From positions 1 through 44,257 of the IMG/VR virus record IMGVR_UViG_3300001750_000001: DNA of 44,257 bases. The stretch is one strand, 5' to 3'. Each line of letters starts with the position of its first letter. Position 1 is the first letter of the stretch. The position numbers and the translations under genes were made by a program. The stretch is from a virus. Shown piece after piece: positions 20,514 through 28,547 of the stretch. Below the pieces are notes generated by a model, which was not told where the DNA came from, searched no databases, and saw only the letters and a list, made by a program, of their open reading frames with translations.

Positions 20514-21734
20514 ATGCCATTAATGGAATGCGGAGAAGGTGGTTATAAATGGGGAGAATCAGGAAAATGTTTTATTGGTCCTGGGGCTAAAGAAAAAGCT
20601 TTAGCTGTAGGTAAAGCAATCAAAGTAAAAGATGAAGGGTTTTTGATTACTGACAGTGTACCTTTTAAAGCTACTATTGATAAAACCACTGGTTTTTTAA
20701 CTGCCCCTGTTGTTCTTGCACGAACTGGAATACAATATTATATGGGTTATGAACTTGGTCTTGAAGATCGATTGATGGATAAGATAGGGATTAACAGACC
20801 AGCAGAAGAAGTATTTCATCCTGATAGTGTTGCAAGTTATACAAATTTAGTTGTGACTGATGATCATCCTTCTGAAATAATTAATCTTGATAATGTTAAA
20901 AATTTACAGATGGGAACTGTTTCAAATGTAAAAGAAGATAATGGATTATTAACCGGGTTACTCACTATTACAGATAAGGATTTAATTAGTAAAGTAAAAA
21001 AAGGGAAAAGAGAAGTTTCTGTTGGTTATCAAAATAATTTAAAAAGTGTGAGTGATGAAGAATATGAATTTGTTCAAACACAAATTAGAGCAAATCATTT
21101 GGCAATTGTAGATGCTGGCCGGTGTGGTTCAGCCTGCAAGTTAACTTTAGATCATAACAAAGGAGAAAAAATCATGATCGTAACTATTGATGGCATCAAA
21201 TATGATGTTAAAGATGAGCAGCTTGCACAGGCTATTATGAATCGGCAATCTGCACATGATGAAGAGGTTAAAGAGTTAGAGAAAAAAGTAAAAGAGACAG
21301 ATGAGGAAAAAGAAGAGGCAATGAAAGAAAAAGAAAAAGCAAAAGCAACTGCCGATTCTTTGAAGTCAAGTAAGTTGTCTGATGAAAAAATTAATGAACT
21401 TGTTTCTAAAAGAGCCGAACTTATTACAGAAGCAAAAATGATTCTTGGTGATAAAATGCCTGATTGCGTTAACTGTGATAAAGAAATTAAAACATTGGTT
21501 GTGGAACATGTTACACCTGATATGGATTTGAAAGATAAATCAGATGCATACCTTGATGCGGCTTATGACATGGCAATTAAGCAATCAAAAAAGGCTAAAG
21601 AGTCTGTTGATAATTTAAACAAAGATTTAAAAAATGTTTTAAAAGATAAAGATGGCAATGAAATAACTCGTGATAGCGCACGGAATGAATATTTAAAAAA
21701 CATGGGTTATGCAACTGAAACCGAAACAGTATAA
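20514..21734 (+). CDS. DUF2213 prohead protease fused to scaffold (406 aa)
   Basis: Residues about 40-210 match DUF2213, the protease of Mu-like and AP22-like heads, with probable catalytic His118 (DDHPSE) and Ser169 (EVSVGY). Residues 1-37 form a Gly/Lys motif with two cysteines ('GESGKCFIGPGAKEKA') seen at the start of other phage head proteins. Residues 240-320 are a Lys/Glu coiled coil typical of scaffolds. An internal in-frame ATG at 21174 has its own ribosome site, so the scaffold may also be made alone. Confidence 0.8.
   Translation: MPLMECGEGGYKWGESGKCFIGPGAKEKALAVGKAIKVKDEGFLITDSVPFKATIDKTTGFLTAPVVLARTGIQYYMGYELGLEDRLMDKIGINRPAEEVFHPDSVASYTNLVVTDDHPSEIINLDNVKNLQMGTVSNVKEDNGLLTGLLTITDKDLISKVKKGKREVSVGYQNNLKSVSDEEYEFVQTQIRANHLAIVDAGRCGSACKLTLDHNKGEKIMIVTIDGIKYDVKDEQLAQAIMNRQSAHDEEVKELEKKVKETDEEKEEAMKEKEKAKATADSLKSSKLSDEKINELVSKRAELITEAKMILGDKMPDCVNCDKEIKTLVVEHVTPDMDLKDKSDAYLDAAYDMAIKQSKKAKESVDNLNKDLKNVLKDKDGNEITRDSARNEYLKNMGYATETETV
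21174..21734 (+). CDS. Nested scaffold protein from an internal start (186 aa)
   Basis: In frame with the protease, at codon 221, ATG 21174 follows AAAGGAG (21159-21165) by eight bases, which would be an unusually perfect chance site. The product starts MIVTIDGIKYDV, runs through the coiled coil and ends at the same stop. Lambda Nu3 and related phages make scaffold the same way. The existence of the separate product is inferred. Confidence 0.6.
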   Translation: MIVTIDGIKYDVKDEQLAQAIMNRQSAHDEEVKELEKKVKETDEEKEEAMKEKEKAKATADSLKSSKLSDEKINELVSKRAELITEAKMILGDKMPDCVNCDKEIKTLVVEHVTPDMDLKDKSDAYLDAAYDMAIKQSKKAKESVDNLNKDLKNVLKDKDGNEITRDSARNEYLKNMGYATETETV

Positions 21735-21771
21735 ATTGGTTTAATAAAAATAATTTAAAGGAGATCATATT

Positions 21772-22848
21772 ATGAGTCCAGTACAAGGAAGTACAGATTA
21801 TAACGCTGATCATGATCCTGCTACTGAAGGTCAGAAAGCAAATCTTGGATTGGCAAACATTACATCTAAAGTGGCAGAAGGTGGAGATATTCCTTTTGGT
21901 CGTGCAATTGTAAGAGGTACGGCTGATAATCAAGGTAAACTTCCTACTGCTGCAAGTCAAGGGTTCTTGGGTGTTACTGAATTTACTTCTGCATGGTCAG
22001 AAAATTCTTCTGATTTACATCTTTATGCACAGTATAGAGAAATGAACATCCTTGATTTTGGTGAAATTTGGGTTTATACAGAACAAAGTGTTGTTCCTGG
22101 TGACCCTGTTTATTTCAGGCACACCGCTGATACTGCCCCACTTGACGTTTTAGGTCGGTTCAGAAAAGATGCAAGCGGTGCTGATGCAGAACTTATTCAA
22201 GGAGCAACTTTTGAAACAACTACTGCCGCAGGTGGTATTGCAAAAATTAAATTGAATGCTCCAGGAACTGGTATTCTTTTAGCTCCTAATAGTTCAGAGA
22301 CATTGACAAGTGCTGGTGCTGTTGCAATTACAACAGAAGTTACCTTTTTTGACTCTACTGCCGGTGCAATGGCAATGACCCTTGCAGATGGTGTTGAAGG
22401 TCAAATTAAATACATGACCATGCTTGTAGATGGTGGCGATGTAACTGTAACCCCCGCTAACTACGCAAACGGTACAGCAATTGTTTTCAATGATGCCTTT
22501 GATACCTGCAAACTGAGGTTTACCGGATCTTCATGGTATCTTGAAGATGAACTTGGAATTGATGCAGGACCGATCATTATCCTTGCTACCGGGGCAATTC
22601 CTTTGACAAGTGACAAAATTATTATTGATTCAACTTCAGGTGTGCAAGCTCTTACACTTGCAGATGGCGTGATTGGACAGATAATGGATATTGCTATGAA
22701 GGCTGATGGTGGTGATTCTGTTATTACTCCTGCAACTCTTGGAGCTGGTACAACGATCACTTTTGATGATATTGGTGATTCTGCTCGATTGATGTTTGAC
22801 GGTGTTAGCTGGCAGACTATTGGCACACCGACTGCTACCGTAGCGTAA
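21772..22848 (+). CDS. Capsid cement/decoration protein, DUF2190-like, with a duplicated C-terminal domain (358 aa)
   Basis: The N-terminal 150 residues fit DUF2190-type cement proteins (a 'GRAIVRGTADNQ' strand, 'VVPGDPVYFR'). Residues about 170-270 and 270-358 are two versions of one unit, each holding an 'ALTLADGV.GQI' core, a 'DGGD..VTPA' turn and a 'F.G.SW' end; this unit occurs in other phage structural proteins. The protein probably binds the major-capsid lattice or projects from it. The gene lies immediately before the capsid gene. Confidence 0.75.
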   Translation: MSPVQGSTDYNADHDPATEGQKANLGLANITSKVAEGGDIPFGRAIVRGTADNQGKLPTAASQGFLGVTEFTSAWSENSSDLHLYAQYREMNILDFGEIWVYTEQSVVPGDPVYFRHTADTAPLDVLGRFRKDASGADAELIQGATFETTTAAGGIAKIKLNAPGTGILLAPNSSETLTSAGAVAITTEVTFFDSTAGAMAMTLADGVEGQIKYMTMLVDGGDVTVTPANYANGTAIVFNDAFDTCKLRFTGSSWYLEDELGIDAGPIIILATGAIPLTSDKIIIDSTSGVQALTLADGVIGQIMDIAMKADGGDSVITPATLGAGTTITFDDIGDSARLMFDGVSWQTIGTPTATVA

Positions 22849-22875
22849 TAAATAAACGAAAGGAGAAATAGAACA

Positions 22876-23802
22876 ATGAAGAAAATATTTTATGATGCGG
22901 CTACAGGGTTTGCTTTCTTACTGTCAAAGCTGACATACATTGAAAGTAAACTTTTTGAAAAGAAATACAAAGCGATTACTTATAACTTAATTATTCCAGT
23001 ATCAAATGAAGCTGGAGAATGGGCAGAATCTGTTACATATATTTATATGGATGGTTTTGCTGTTGCCGAATTTGTGGGGACAAAATCTTTGAATGTTCCT
23101 ATTGCAGAAATCGGAACTGAAAAGGTCACTATCCCTGTTGAACTTGGTGCAACTGGTTATGAGTATTCCGATGAAGAGCTTAGACAAGCAATTCATTTAG
23201 GCCGACCATTACCACAGCTTAAAGCAAATGCAGCACGAAGGGCATATGAAGAACATGCACAGCGTGTAGGTATGACAGGTGATACTACTCATAATATGCC
23301 GGGATTTATCAATAATGCGAATGTAACGGCTGCTACTGTTGTAAATCCAGGTTCCGGTACTGAATGGGTCAACAAAACACCTAATCAGATTTTGTTTGAT
23401 ATAAATGATTTGATGGGTGATATTTTTGTTGATACTCTTCAGGTTGAAAAACCGGATACGCTTGCTCTTCCGACTGCTCAATGGAATTATCTTGCAGGGA
23501 CACCAAGAAGTGATAATAGTGATACAACTCTGTTAGCATGGTTAATTGCAAACAGTCCATATATTACTTCTGATGCTGATATTATTCCTATGTCTGAACT
23601 TGCTGGTGCTGGTGCCGGTTCAACTGATCGGATGATGGCATATACTAAAGATATGGATAAAGTTGTTTATCATATTCCAATGCCGCTTAAGTTTACTGAA
23701 CCTCAAAGAAAAGGAAGAGGGTTTCAGGTTCCAGGTGAATACAAGCTTGCCGGAGTTGAGTTTCGTTATCCCGGTTCAGCCCGGTATGGTGATGGAATAT
23801 AA
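22876..23802 (+). CDS. Major capsid protein, DUF2184 family (308 aa)
   Basis: The full length matches DUF2184 capsid proteins of the HK97 fold: 'GYEYSDEELRQAIHLGRPLPQLKANAARRAYEEHAQR' is the spine-helix region (residues about 95-135), followed by 'GFINNANV' and the P-domain/A-loop region with 'MPLKFTEPQRKGRGF' near the end. AGGAGA is upstream. A short inverted repeat follows the stop. Confidence 0.9.
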   Translation: MKKIFYDAATGFAFLLSKLTYIESKLFEKKYKAITYNLIIPVSNEAGEWAESVTYIYMDGFAVAEFVGTKSLNVPIAEIGTEKVTIPVELGATGYEYSDEELRQAIHLGRPLPQLKANAARRAYEEHAQRVGMTGDTTHNMPGFINNANVTAATVVNPGSGTEWVNKTPNQILFDINDLMGDIFVDTLQVEKPDTLALPTAQWNYLAGTPRSDNSDTTLLAWLIANSPYITSDADIIPMSELAGAGAGSTDRMMAYTKDMDKVVYHIPMPLKFTEPQRKGRGFQVPGEYKLAGVEFRYPGSARYGDGI

Positions 23803-23813
23803 TTTATTAAAAC

Positions 23814-23844
23814 AAAGGTTATGGATTAAATGAAGTTAACCTTT
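23814..23844 (+). promoter_or_regulatory. Inverted repeat after the capsid gene
   Basis: AAAGGTTA (23814-23821) and TAACCTTT (23837-23844) form a perfect 8-bp stem with a 15-base loop in the gap between capsid and next gene. There is no T-run. It could be an mRNA-processing or stabilising hairpin that lets capsid mRNA exceed downstream transcripts. Confidence 0.4.
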
Positions 23845-23860
23845 ATTAAAGGAGAAAAAA

Positions 23861-24298
23861 ATGTCAGAGACAATCATTATCAAGAATGAAGCGCTTTCAG
23901 TAATTGCATTGAAAGCAATAGCGATGCCAACATTACGATTAATGCCGGGTTACAATACTGTTGAAAAAAAAGATCTTGAACGATATTTTGATGGTAATCC
24001 AGCTGCAAAAGGGCAGCAGAAAATGTATCTTTCAGTTGTGGATGGTGGTGAATTATCTTCTGAAGATAAAGCAAAAGCTGATGCTGCAAAAGAAAAAAAC
24101 GACAAGTTAAACAAAGCTCAAAAACTTATTGCTAAACAAAATAAAGCTATCAAAGAACATACAAAAAACGATAGTAAAAAAGATAAAAAAATTGCCGATT
24201 TAGAAACAGAAATTAAGGAAATGAAAAAGGCAATCAAGACTTTGGAACCAAAGGATAAAAAAGATTCAAAAGACACAAAAGATAAAAAGGACAAATAA
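23861..24298 (+). CDS. Lys-rich head protein of unknown role (145 aa)
   Basis: Residues 1-60 form a compact domain; residues 65-145 are an almost continuous Lys/Glu/Asp coiled coil ending in KDKKD repeats. Genes at this place in AP22-like phages encode head-associated or connector accessory proteins. No family is recognised. AAAGGAG upstream. Confidence 0.55.
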   Translation: MSETIIIKNEALSVIALKAIAMPTLRLMPGYNTVEKKDLERYFDGNPAAKGQQKMYLSVVDGGELSSEDKAKADAAKEKNDKLNKAQKLIAKQNKAIKEHTKNDSKKDKKIADLETEIKEMKKAIKTLEPKDKKDSKDTKDKKDK

Positions 24299-24300
24299 AA

Positions 24301-24666
24301 ATGTCGATTGATGCGACTACATTTAAAGTCCGTTTTCCTGAATTTTCCGCTGTAGCTAATGCAAGAATTGATTTGTTTATTGGGGATGCAGTAGAGGTTC
24401 TCAATGAGGTATATTGGGATAATAAATATGATCTTGGATTGTATTACCTAACAGCACATTATCTTGCATTAGCCAGCCAAACTGAAGCGGGAAATGTTAC
24501 AGGTGATGGTGGGGCAGTAGCGAGTAGAGCAGTTGATGGAACAAGCGTCAGTTTTACTACTGCTCAACCTGATAATGAAAGTGATGCTTATTATTCACAA
24601 ACAGCCTATGGCAGAAGATATTTATCTTTAAGAAAAAATTTAGACATACCAGCGTATTCAATATGA
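24301..24666 (+). CDS. Head-tail adaptor, DUF4054 family (121 aa)
   Basis: 'FKVRFPEFSAVANARIDLFIGDAVEVLNE' and 'DLGLYYLTAHYLAL' followed by an 'SQTAYGRRYL' C-terminus fit DUF4054, an all-helical adaptor that docks below the portal. It is the first of four connector genes in order. Overlaps the next gene by four bases. Confidence 0.85.
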   Translation: MSIDATTFKVRFPEFSAVANARIDLFIGDAVEVLNEVYWDNKYDLGLYYLTAHYLALASQTEAGNVTGDGGAVASRAVDGTSVSFTTAQPDNESDAYYSQTAYGRRYLSLRKNLDIPAYSI

Positions 24667-25112
24667 GTAAAGTAAAACGTATAAAAAAGAAAGGTGGTAT
24701 TCCTGCATTAAAGAAAAGAATTAAAGTTCCCGGTATTGTTTCTGTAGGAATAATTGATGCGGGGAGTCATATTGATGGTGATTTGACTGTTGCAAGTATT
24801 GGGTTTATTCATGAATTTGGAACAGAAAAAATCCCTGAACGATCATTCATGAGAAGTACAATTCAAGAAAAGAAAAAAGATATTATTGCATTACAAAAAA
24901 AATTATTAAAACAAATTGTATTAGGTGCGATAAGTCAAAATAAAGCTTTAGGGTTAATTGGAGAATTTACTTCTGACTTAATGAGTCAAAAAATTGTATC
25001 AATAAGTGATCCTCCAAATAAGTCACAAACCATTAAGAGAAAGGGTTCCAGTAATCCCTTGGTTGATACAGGCCAGATGAAAAATAGTATTACTTATGAA
25101 GTGAACCGTTAA
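24663..25112 (+). CDS. Tail-completion / HK97 gp10-like neck protein (149 aa)
   Basis: The 'IGFIHEFG' and 'IPERSFMR' region, the middle helix and the C-terminal 'LVDTGQMKNSITYEV' match gp10/gpG-like morphogenesis proteins that complete the tail or neck. The N-terminus is very basic. Starts inside the DUF4054 stop (ATGA). Confidence 0.8.
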   Translation: MSKVKRIKKKGGIPALKKRIKVPGIVSVGIIDAGSHIDGDLTVASIGFIHEFGTEKIPERSFMRSTIQEKKKDIIALQKKLLKQIVLGAISQNKALGLIGEFTSDLMSQKIVSISDPPNKSQTIKRKGSSNPLVDTGQMKNSITYEVNR

Positions 25113-25125
25113 GGAATAAATATAA

Positions 25126-25479
25126 ATGACAGAAAACTTTAACGATGTAACAACAGCCTTTGATGGGTGGTTACAAGCTTTAACAGGAACAAGAAACCCT
25201 GGATCATATGTTAATGGCCGATGGGTTGATGGAGCTACTACACCTTTATCATTTAATGGAGTTGTTCAAAATGCCACTCCAGATGATTTAAAAGTTCTTG
25301 AAGAAGGTATGAGAACTGAAGAAGCAATAAAAATACATACTACTTTTAAATTGATACCGCAAATAAAAGGAACCACAAATGGTGATTTAATTTTTTATGA
25401 TAGTGAATCATGGCTTGTACATAACGTGGCGCACAGAAACATAGGCGGTTATCATAAAGCAATTGCAATAAGGCAATAA
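25126..25479 (+). CDS. Head-closure/neck protein (117 aa)
   Basis: A beta-rich 117-aa protein with the 'FNGVVQNATPDDLKVLEEGMRTEEAIKI' block and a 'WLVHNV...GGYHKAI' end, typical of head-closure proteins that plug the connector. Position between gp10-like and terminator genes supports this. One-base overlap with the next gene (TAATG). Confidence 0.7.
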   Translation: MTENFNDVTTAFDGWLQALTGTRNPGSYVNGRWVDGATTPLSFNGVVQNATPDDLKVLEEGMRTEEAIKIHTTFKLIPQIKGTTNGDLIFYDSESWLVHNVAHRNIGGYHKAIAIRQ

Positions 25480-25994
25480 TGTTAAATATAATAACAATAG
25501 AAGATGCTCTTTATGCTTGGGTTAATGGAGTTACAAGTTTAACTACTATTTTTGCTCATCAAGATGCACCACGACCATCAGGTGAATATGTTTTAATTAA
25601 TATTTTACAATCAACACCTAATGGATGGGCTGATCAAGAATTAACATTAAATGATACATTAGTTGATGTTGATTATTCTACTGTTGAAGAGTTATTTATT
25701 AGTATAAATGTTTATCGTGGAACTGCTTTCCAAACAGCTACAAAATTAAAAGATAGTTTGGCAAGAGTAACCGAAAATGAAAAATTATATGTTGCTGGCT
25801 TAGGATATTCAAGGGTCGGTACTATTAATGATATTCCAGAAGAGATTGATAAGCAATGGGAACAAAGAGCGCAATTTGATTGTTTCTTCTTTACAAGATC
25901 ATTGGATGAAGAAACAATTGAAACCATTAGAAAGGTAGAAATTACAAATAATATTAATGATGATGGTGATACAGTTATAATTGAAAAACCATAA
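25479..25994 (+). CDS. Tail terminator / neck gp12-like protein (171 aa)
   Basis: 'LYAWVNGVT', 'VLINILQSTPNG', 'LFISINVYRGTAFQTATKL' and 'QRAQFDCFFF' fit the phage neck-terminator group (LIC12048/gp12-like) that caps the contractile tail tube. The last 25 residues are acidic. It directly precedes the sheath gene, as usual. Confidence 0.75.
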   Translation: MLNIITIEDALYAWVNGVTSLTTIFAHQDAPRPSGEYVLINILQSTPNGWADQELTLNDTLVDVDYSTVEELFISINVYRGTAFQTATKLKDSLARVTENEKLYVAGLGYSRVGTINDIPEEIDKQWEQRAQFDCFFFTRSLDEETIETIRKVEITNNINDDGDTVIIEKP

Positions 25995-26005
25995 GGAGTA
26001 AAAAA

Positions 26006-27487
26006 ATGACACGACCAATTACCCGATTTGTTGACGTTGAAATCAGAAAAGACACCCCCAGGGTATCTGCGGCTGGTTTTAATATTTTAATGATGATAAC
26101 CGATTCTGCTTTATTATCTACTACAAGAAGAAATAGAAGATTTACTACTGCCGCTGCTGTTGATGCTTTTTTTGGAGATGGGTCAGAAGAATCTTTATCT
26201 GCTGATGCTTTTTTCTTTCAAGATCCTTTTCTTGAAAATCAACCGGATGAAATTCAGTTTGGCAGGCTCGCTGATGCGGCTACTGCTGCTTTAATTGAAT
26301 GTGGTGATTCACCAGAAACTGATTTTGAAGTTTGGAAATTAATTTCAGATGGTGAATTTACAGTTACTATTGATGCAGGAGTTGTAAATTTAACAGCACT
26401 TGATTTTACTTCTGTTACAAGTCTTGATGATGTTGCAGCTGTTATTGATACTGCACTTGGAGCAAATGGTGATTGTTATTATCTTGTAAATCGATTTAAT
26501 ATCAATAGTGGAACAACTGGAGCAGCATCTACAATCACTTTACTTGATACTGTTGCGGCTCCAGCAGGTACAGATATTAGCGGGGCAGCATATCTTGATG
26601 GTGATGTTATTGTTGGGCCAACAAATTTGGGTGGTTCTGTTCTTTCTCAAGGTCAAGTCGCTGAAACTGTTGCTACTGCTATTACAGCTATTGAAAATGT
26701 AAATAGTGATTGGTATGCAATGGGGGCATTAAAAAAATATCGAGACACATCAGCAGCAGAAGATATGGCTGATGAAATTGAAAGTAGAAGAAAAATGTTC
26801 TTGATTGCAACAAATGATGCTAATACTGTTGTACTTGGTTCGACTTCTACATTTGCCTATTATCTTAAAAATCTTAATTATAAAAGATCTTCAGTCATTT
26901 ATCATGATAATGCCACTCTTTATCCTGATACTTCCTGGATGGGCTATGTATTACCACAAGATATAGGTAGTATTAATTGGGCTTATAAAGAATTAGCTGG
27001 AATTGCCGAAGGTGCTGAAGTTAATATTCCAGCAGTTGTGTTATCTGAAAGTCAAAGAGATGCAGCACTTGATGTTAATGCAAATATATATACTGAAACC
27101 TTAGCTGCTGATTTTACATATTTTGGCACAATGGGTGGTGGTAAAAATGCTGATAAAGAAGGTGAGTTTATTGATATCATAAGAGATATTGATTTCATGC
27201 AAGCCAGGACGGAAGAAGGTTTGTTGTCATTACTTCTTGAAGTTGATATAATCCCTTTTACTAATGCGGGTATTACTATGGTAGATAATCGACTGAAAAG
27301 TATGCTTGATACATATGGAGTAAAACAAGGGATTCTTGTTGAAGGAACTGTTGTAACTACTTTTCCAAAAAGATCGGAAGTATCACAGTCTGATAGAGAT
27401 GATAGGCTTTTACCTGATGGTACATTTACTGCTCAACTCCAAGGTGGTATAAATAAAGTAGTTGTCCGTGGAACAGTTTTTGTATAA
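26006..27487 (+). CDS. Tail sheath protein, DUF3383 family (493 aa)
   Basis: Starts 'TRFVDVEIRKDTPRVSAAGFNILMMIT', has the 'FFGDGSEESLSADAFFFQDPF' block (about 50-75) and ends 'LQGGINKVVVRGTVFV', all DUF3383 features. It forms the contractile sheath and shows that this is a myovirus. AAGGAG upstream. Confidence 0.9.
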   Translation: MTRPITRFVDVEIRKDTPRVSAAGFNILMMITDSALLSTTRRNRRFTTAAAVDAFFGDGSEESLSADAFFFQDPFLENQPDEIQFGRLADAATAALIECGDSPETDFEVWKLISDGEFTVTIDAGVVNLTALDFTSVTSLDDVAAVIDTALGANGDCYYLVNRFNINSGTTGAASTITLLDTVAAPAGTDISGAAYLDGDVIVGPTNLGGSVLSQGQVAETVATAITAIENVNSDWYAMGALKKYRDTSAAEDMADEIESRRKMFLIATNDANTVVLGSTSTFAYYLKNLNYKRSSVIYHDNATLYPDTSWMGYVLPQDIGSINWAYKELAGIAEGAEVNIPAVVLSESQRDAALDVNANIYTETLAADFTYFGTMGGGKNADKEGEFIDIIRDIDFMQARTEEGLLSLLLEVDIIPFTNAGITMVDNRLKSMLDTYGVKQGILVEGTVVTTFPKRSEVSQSDRDDRLLPDGTFTAQLQGGINKVVVRGTVFV

Positions 27488-27515
27488 TGAAAATTAATGA
27501 AAGGAGAAAAATAAA

Positions 27516-27938
27516 ATGCCAGAATTTCAAAATTATTCATTCTCAAATGTAAATGTAGTATTTGGGATTAATGAATTAAAAGGTTTCGCAGATGGTGACG
27601 ATGTAGTTAAAATTGAAATGGATAGTAATCAATTCAATGATTTAGCGGGTGCTAAAGGTGATGTTGTCCGATCACAATCAAATGATAATAGATGTACAGT
27701 TACAGTTAAATTACTTCAAAATTCAGGAAGTAATAAAATTTTAACTACACAGTATAATGTTGATCGTGAAACAGGTGTCGGAGTTGCTCCAATGACTATC
27801 CAGGATAAAGAAACTGGTGAAACATATGTTGTGAATAATTGTTGGGTTAGTAAGTATCCTACAGTTGATAGAGGTCAAAATGTAAATTCTATGGATTGGG
27901 TTTTTCGTGGTGATTTTATGACTCCGGCAATAGTATAA
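27516..27938 (+). CDS. Tail tube protein, DUF3277 family (140 aa)
   Basis: 'YSFSNVNVVFG', 'LKGFADGDDVVKIEM' and 'DWVFRGDFM' are DUF3277 features; the length (140 aa) fits a tube protein. It follows the sheath gene as in Mu-like tails. AAAGGAG upstream. Confidence 0.9.
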   Translation: MPEFQNYSFSNVNVVFGINELKGFADGDDVVKIEMDSNQFNDLAGAKGDVVRSQSNDNRCTVTVKLLQNSGSNKILTTQYNVDRETGVGVAPMTIQDKETGETYVVNNCWVSKYPTVDRGQNVNSMDWVFRGDFMTPAIV

Positions 27939-27969
27939 ATAATTAAAATCTTGGAGGAGATTAAAACTA

Positions 27970-28386
27970 ATGGAACAGAAGAAAAGAGTAATTGGAAAGA
28001 CAAAATATTTAGTAACACAAATGAATGCAGTAGCTTTTTTAGAAGTTCAAACTAAAATAATTAGATTGTTAGGAAATGGAGCAGTTGCTTTATTAGAAGA
28101 AAAGAAACCAATGAAGGAAAAACTCGCTGCATTAATTCCAGCCCTAATGGATAATTTTGATGATAAAGTAGCAAATGAATTGGTTTTATCACTTTTTGAA
28201 AATGGCGTTTTTATAAAAAAAGCAGAAGCAGTAATTCCTGTTGATTTTGAAAATCATTTTATTGGTAAAATTACTGAAATGTGGAAAGTAGTTAAATTTA
28301 TTTTGGAGGTAAATTTTAATCTGGGGGAGTTGTTCAAGTCAAGTTTGCCCATCACAGAAAAGGAAAGCAAAAAGAAAGAAAATTAA
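27970..28386 (+). CDS. Tail assembly chaperone, short form (138 aa)
   Basis: A helical protein between tail tube and tape measure, the standard chaperone position. It ends in a Lys/Glu-rich tract. The following frame (28320-28538) has no proper start and is open in the -1 register across the A-rich end, so a longer fusion product is expected, as in many tails. Upstream TTGGAGGAG is a strong ribosome site. Confidence 0.75.
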   Translation: MEQKKRVIGKTKYLVTQMNAVAFLEVQTKIIRLLGNGAVALLEEKKPMKEKLAALIPALMDNFDDKVANELVLSLFENGVFIKKAEAVIPVDFENHFIGKITEMWKVVKFILEVNFNLGELFKSSLPITEKESKKKEN

Positions 28387-28538
28387 ATGTTGATCCTTTT
28401 ATTGCTCGTTTAATAAATGGAAAAATGGCTACATATAATGAACTTAAAACAATATATAGTTATTCCGATGCCTGTTATTTGAGTGAAGTACTTGACTTAA
28501 AAGAAGAACAAATTTATTTACAGAATCAACCTAAATAG
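28320..28538 (+). CDS. Chaperone -1 frameshift extension
   Basis: The -1 frame is open from 28320, just after a -1 stop, to TAG at 28536-28538, and encodes a helical segment (after 'KLNVDPFIARLIN') ending QNQPK. No start with a ribosome site is near its beginning. An A-rich tract, AGC AAA AAG AAA GAA AAT TAA, precedes the short-form stop; AAAAAG is the best slip point. Ratio-controlled frameshifting here is a general rule in tail chaperones. Confidence 0.65.
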   Translation, partial: SGGVVQVKFAHHRKGKQKERKLNVDPFIARLINGKMATYNELKTIYSYSDACYLSEVLDLKEEQIYLQNQPK

Positions 28539-28547
28539 GATTTTATA

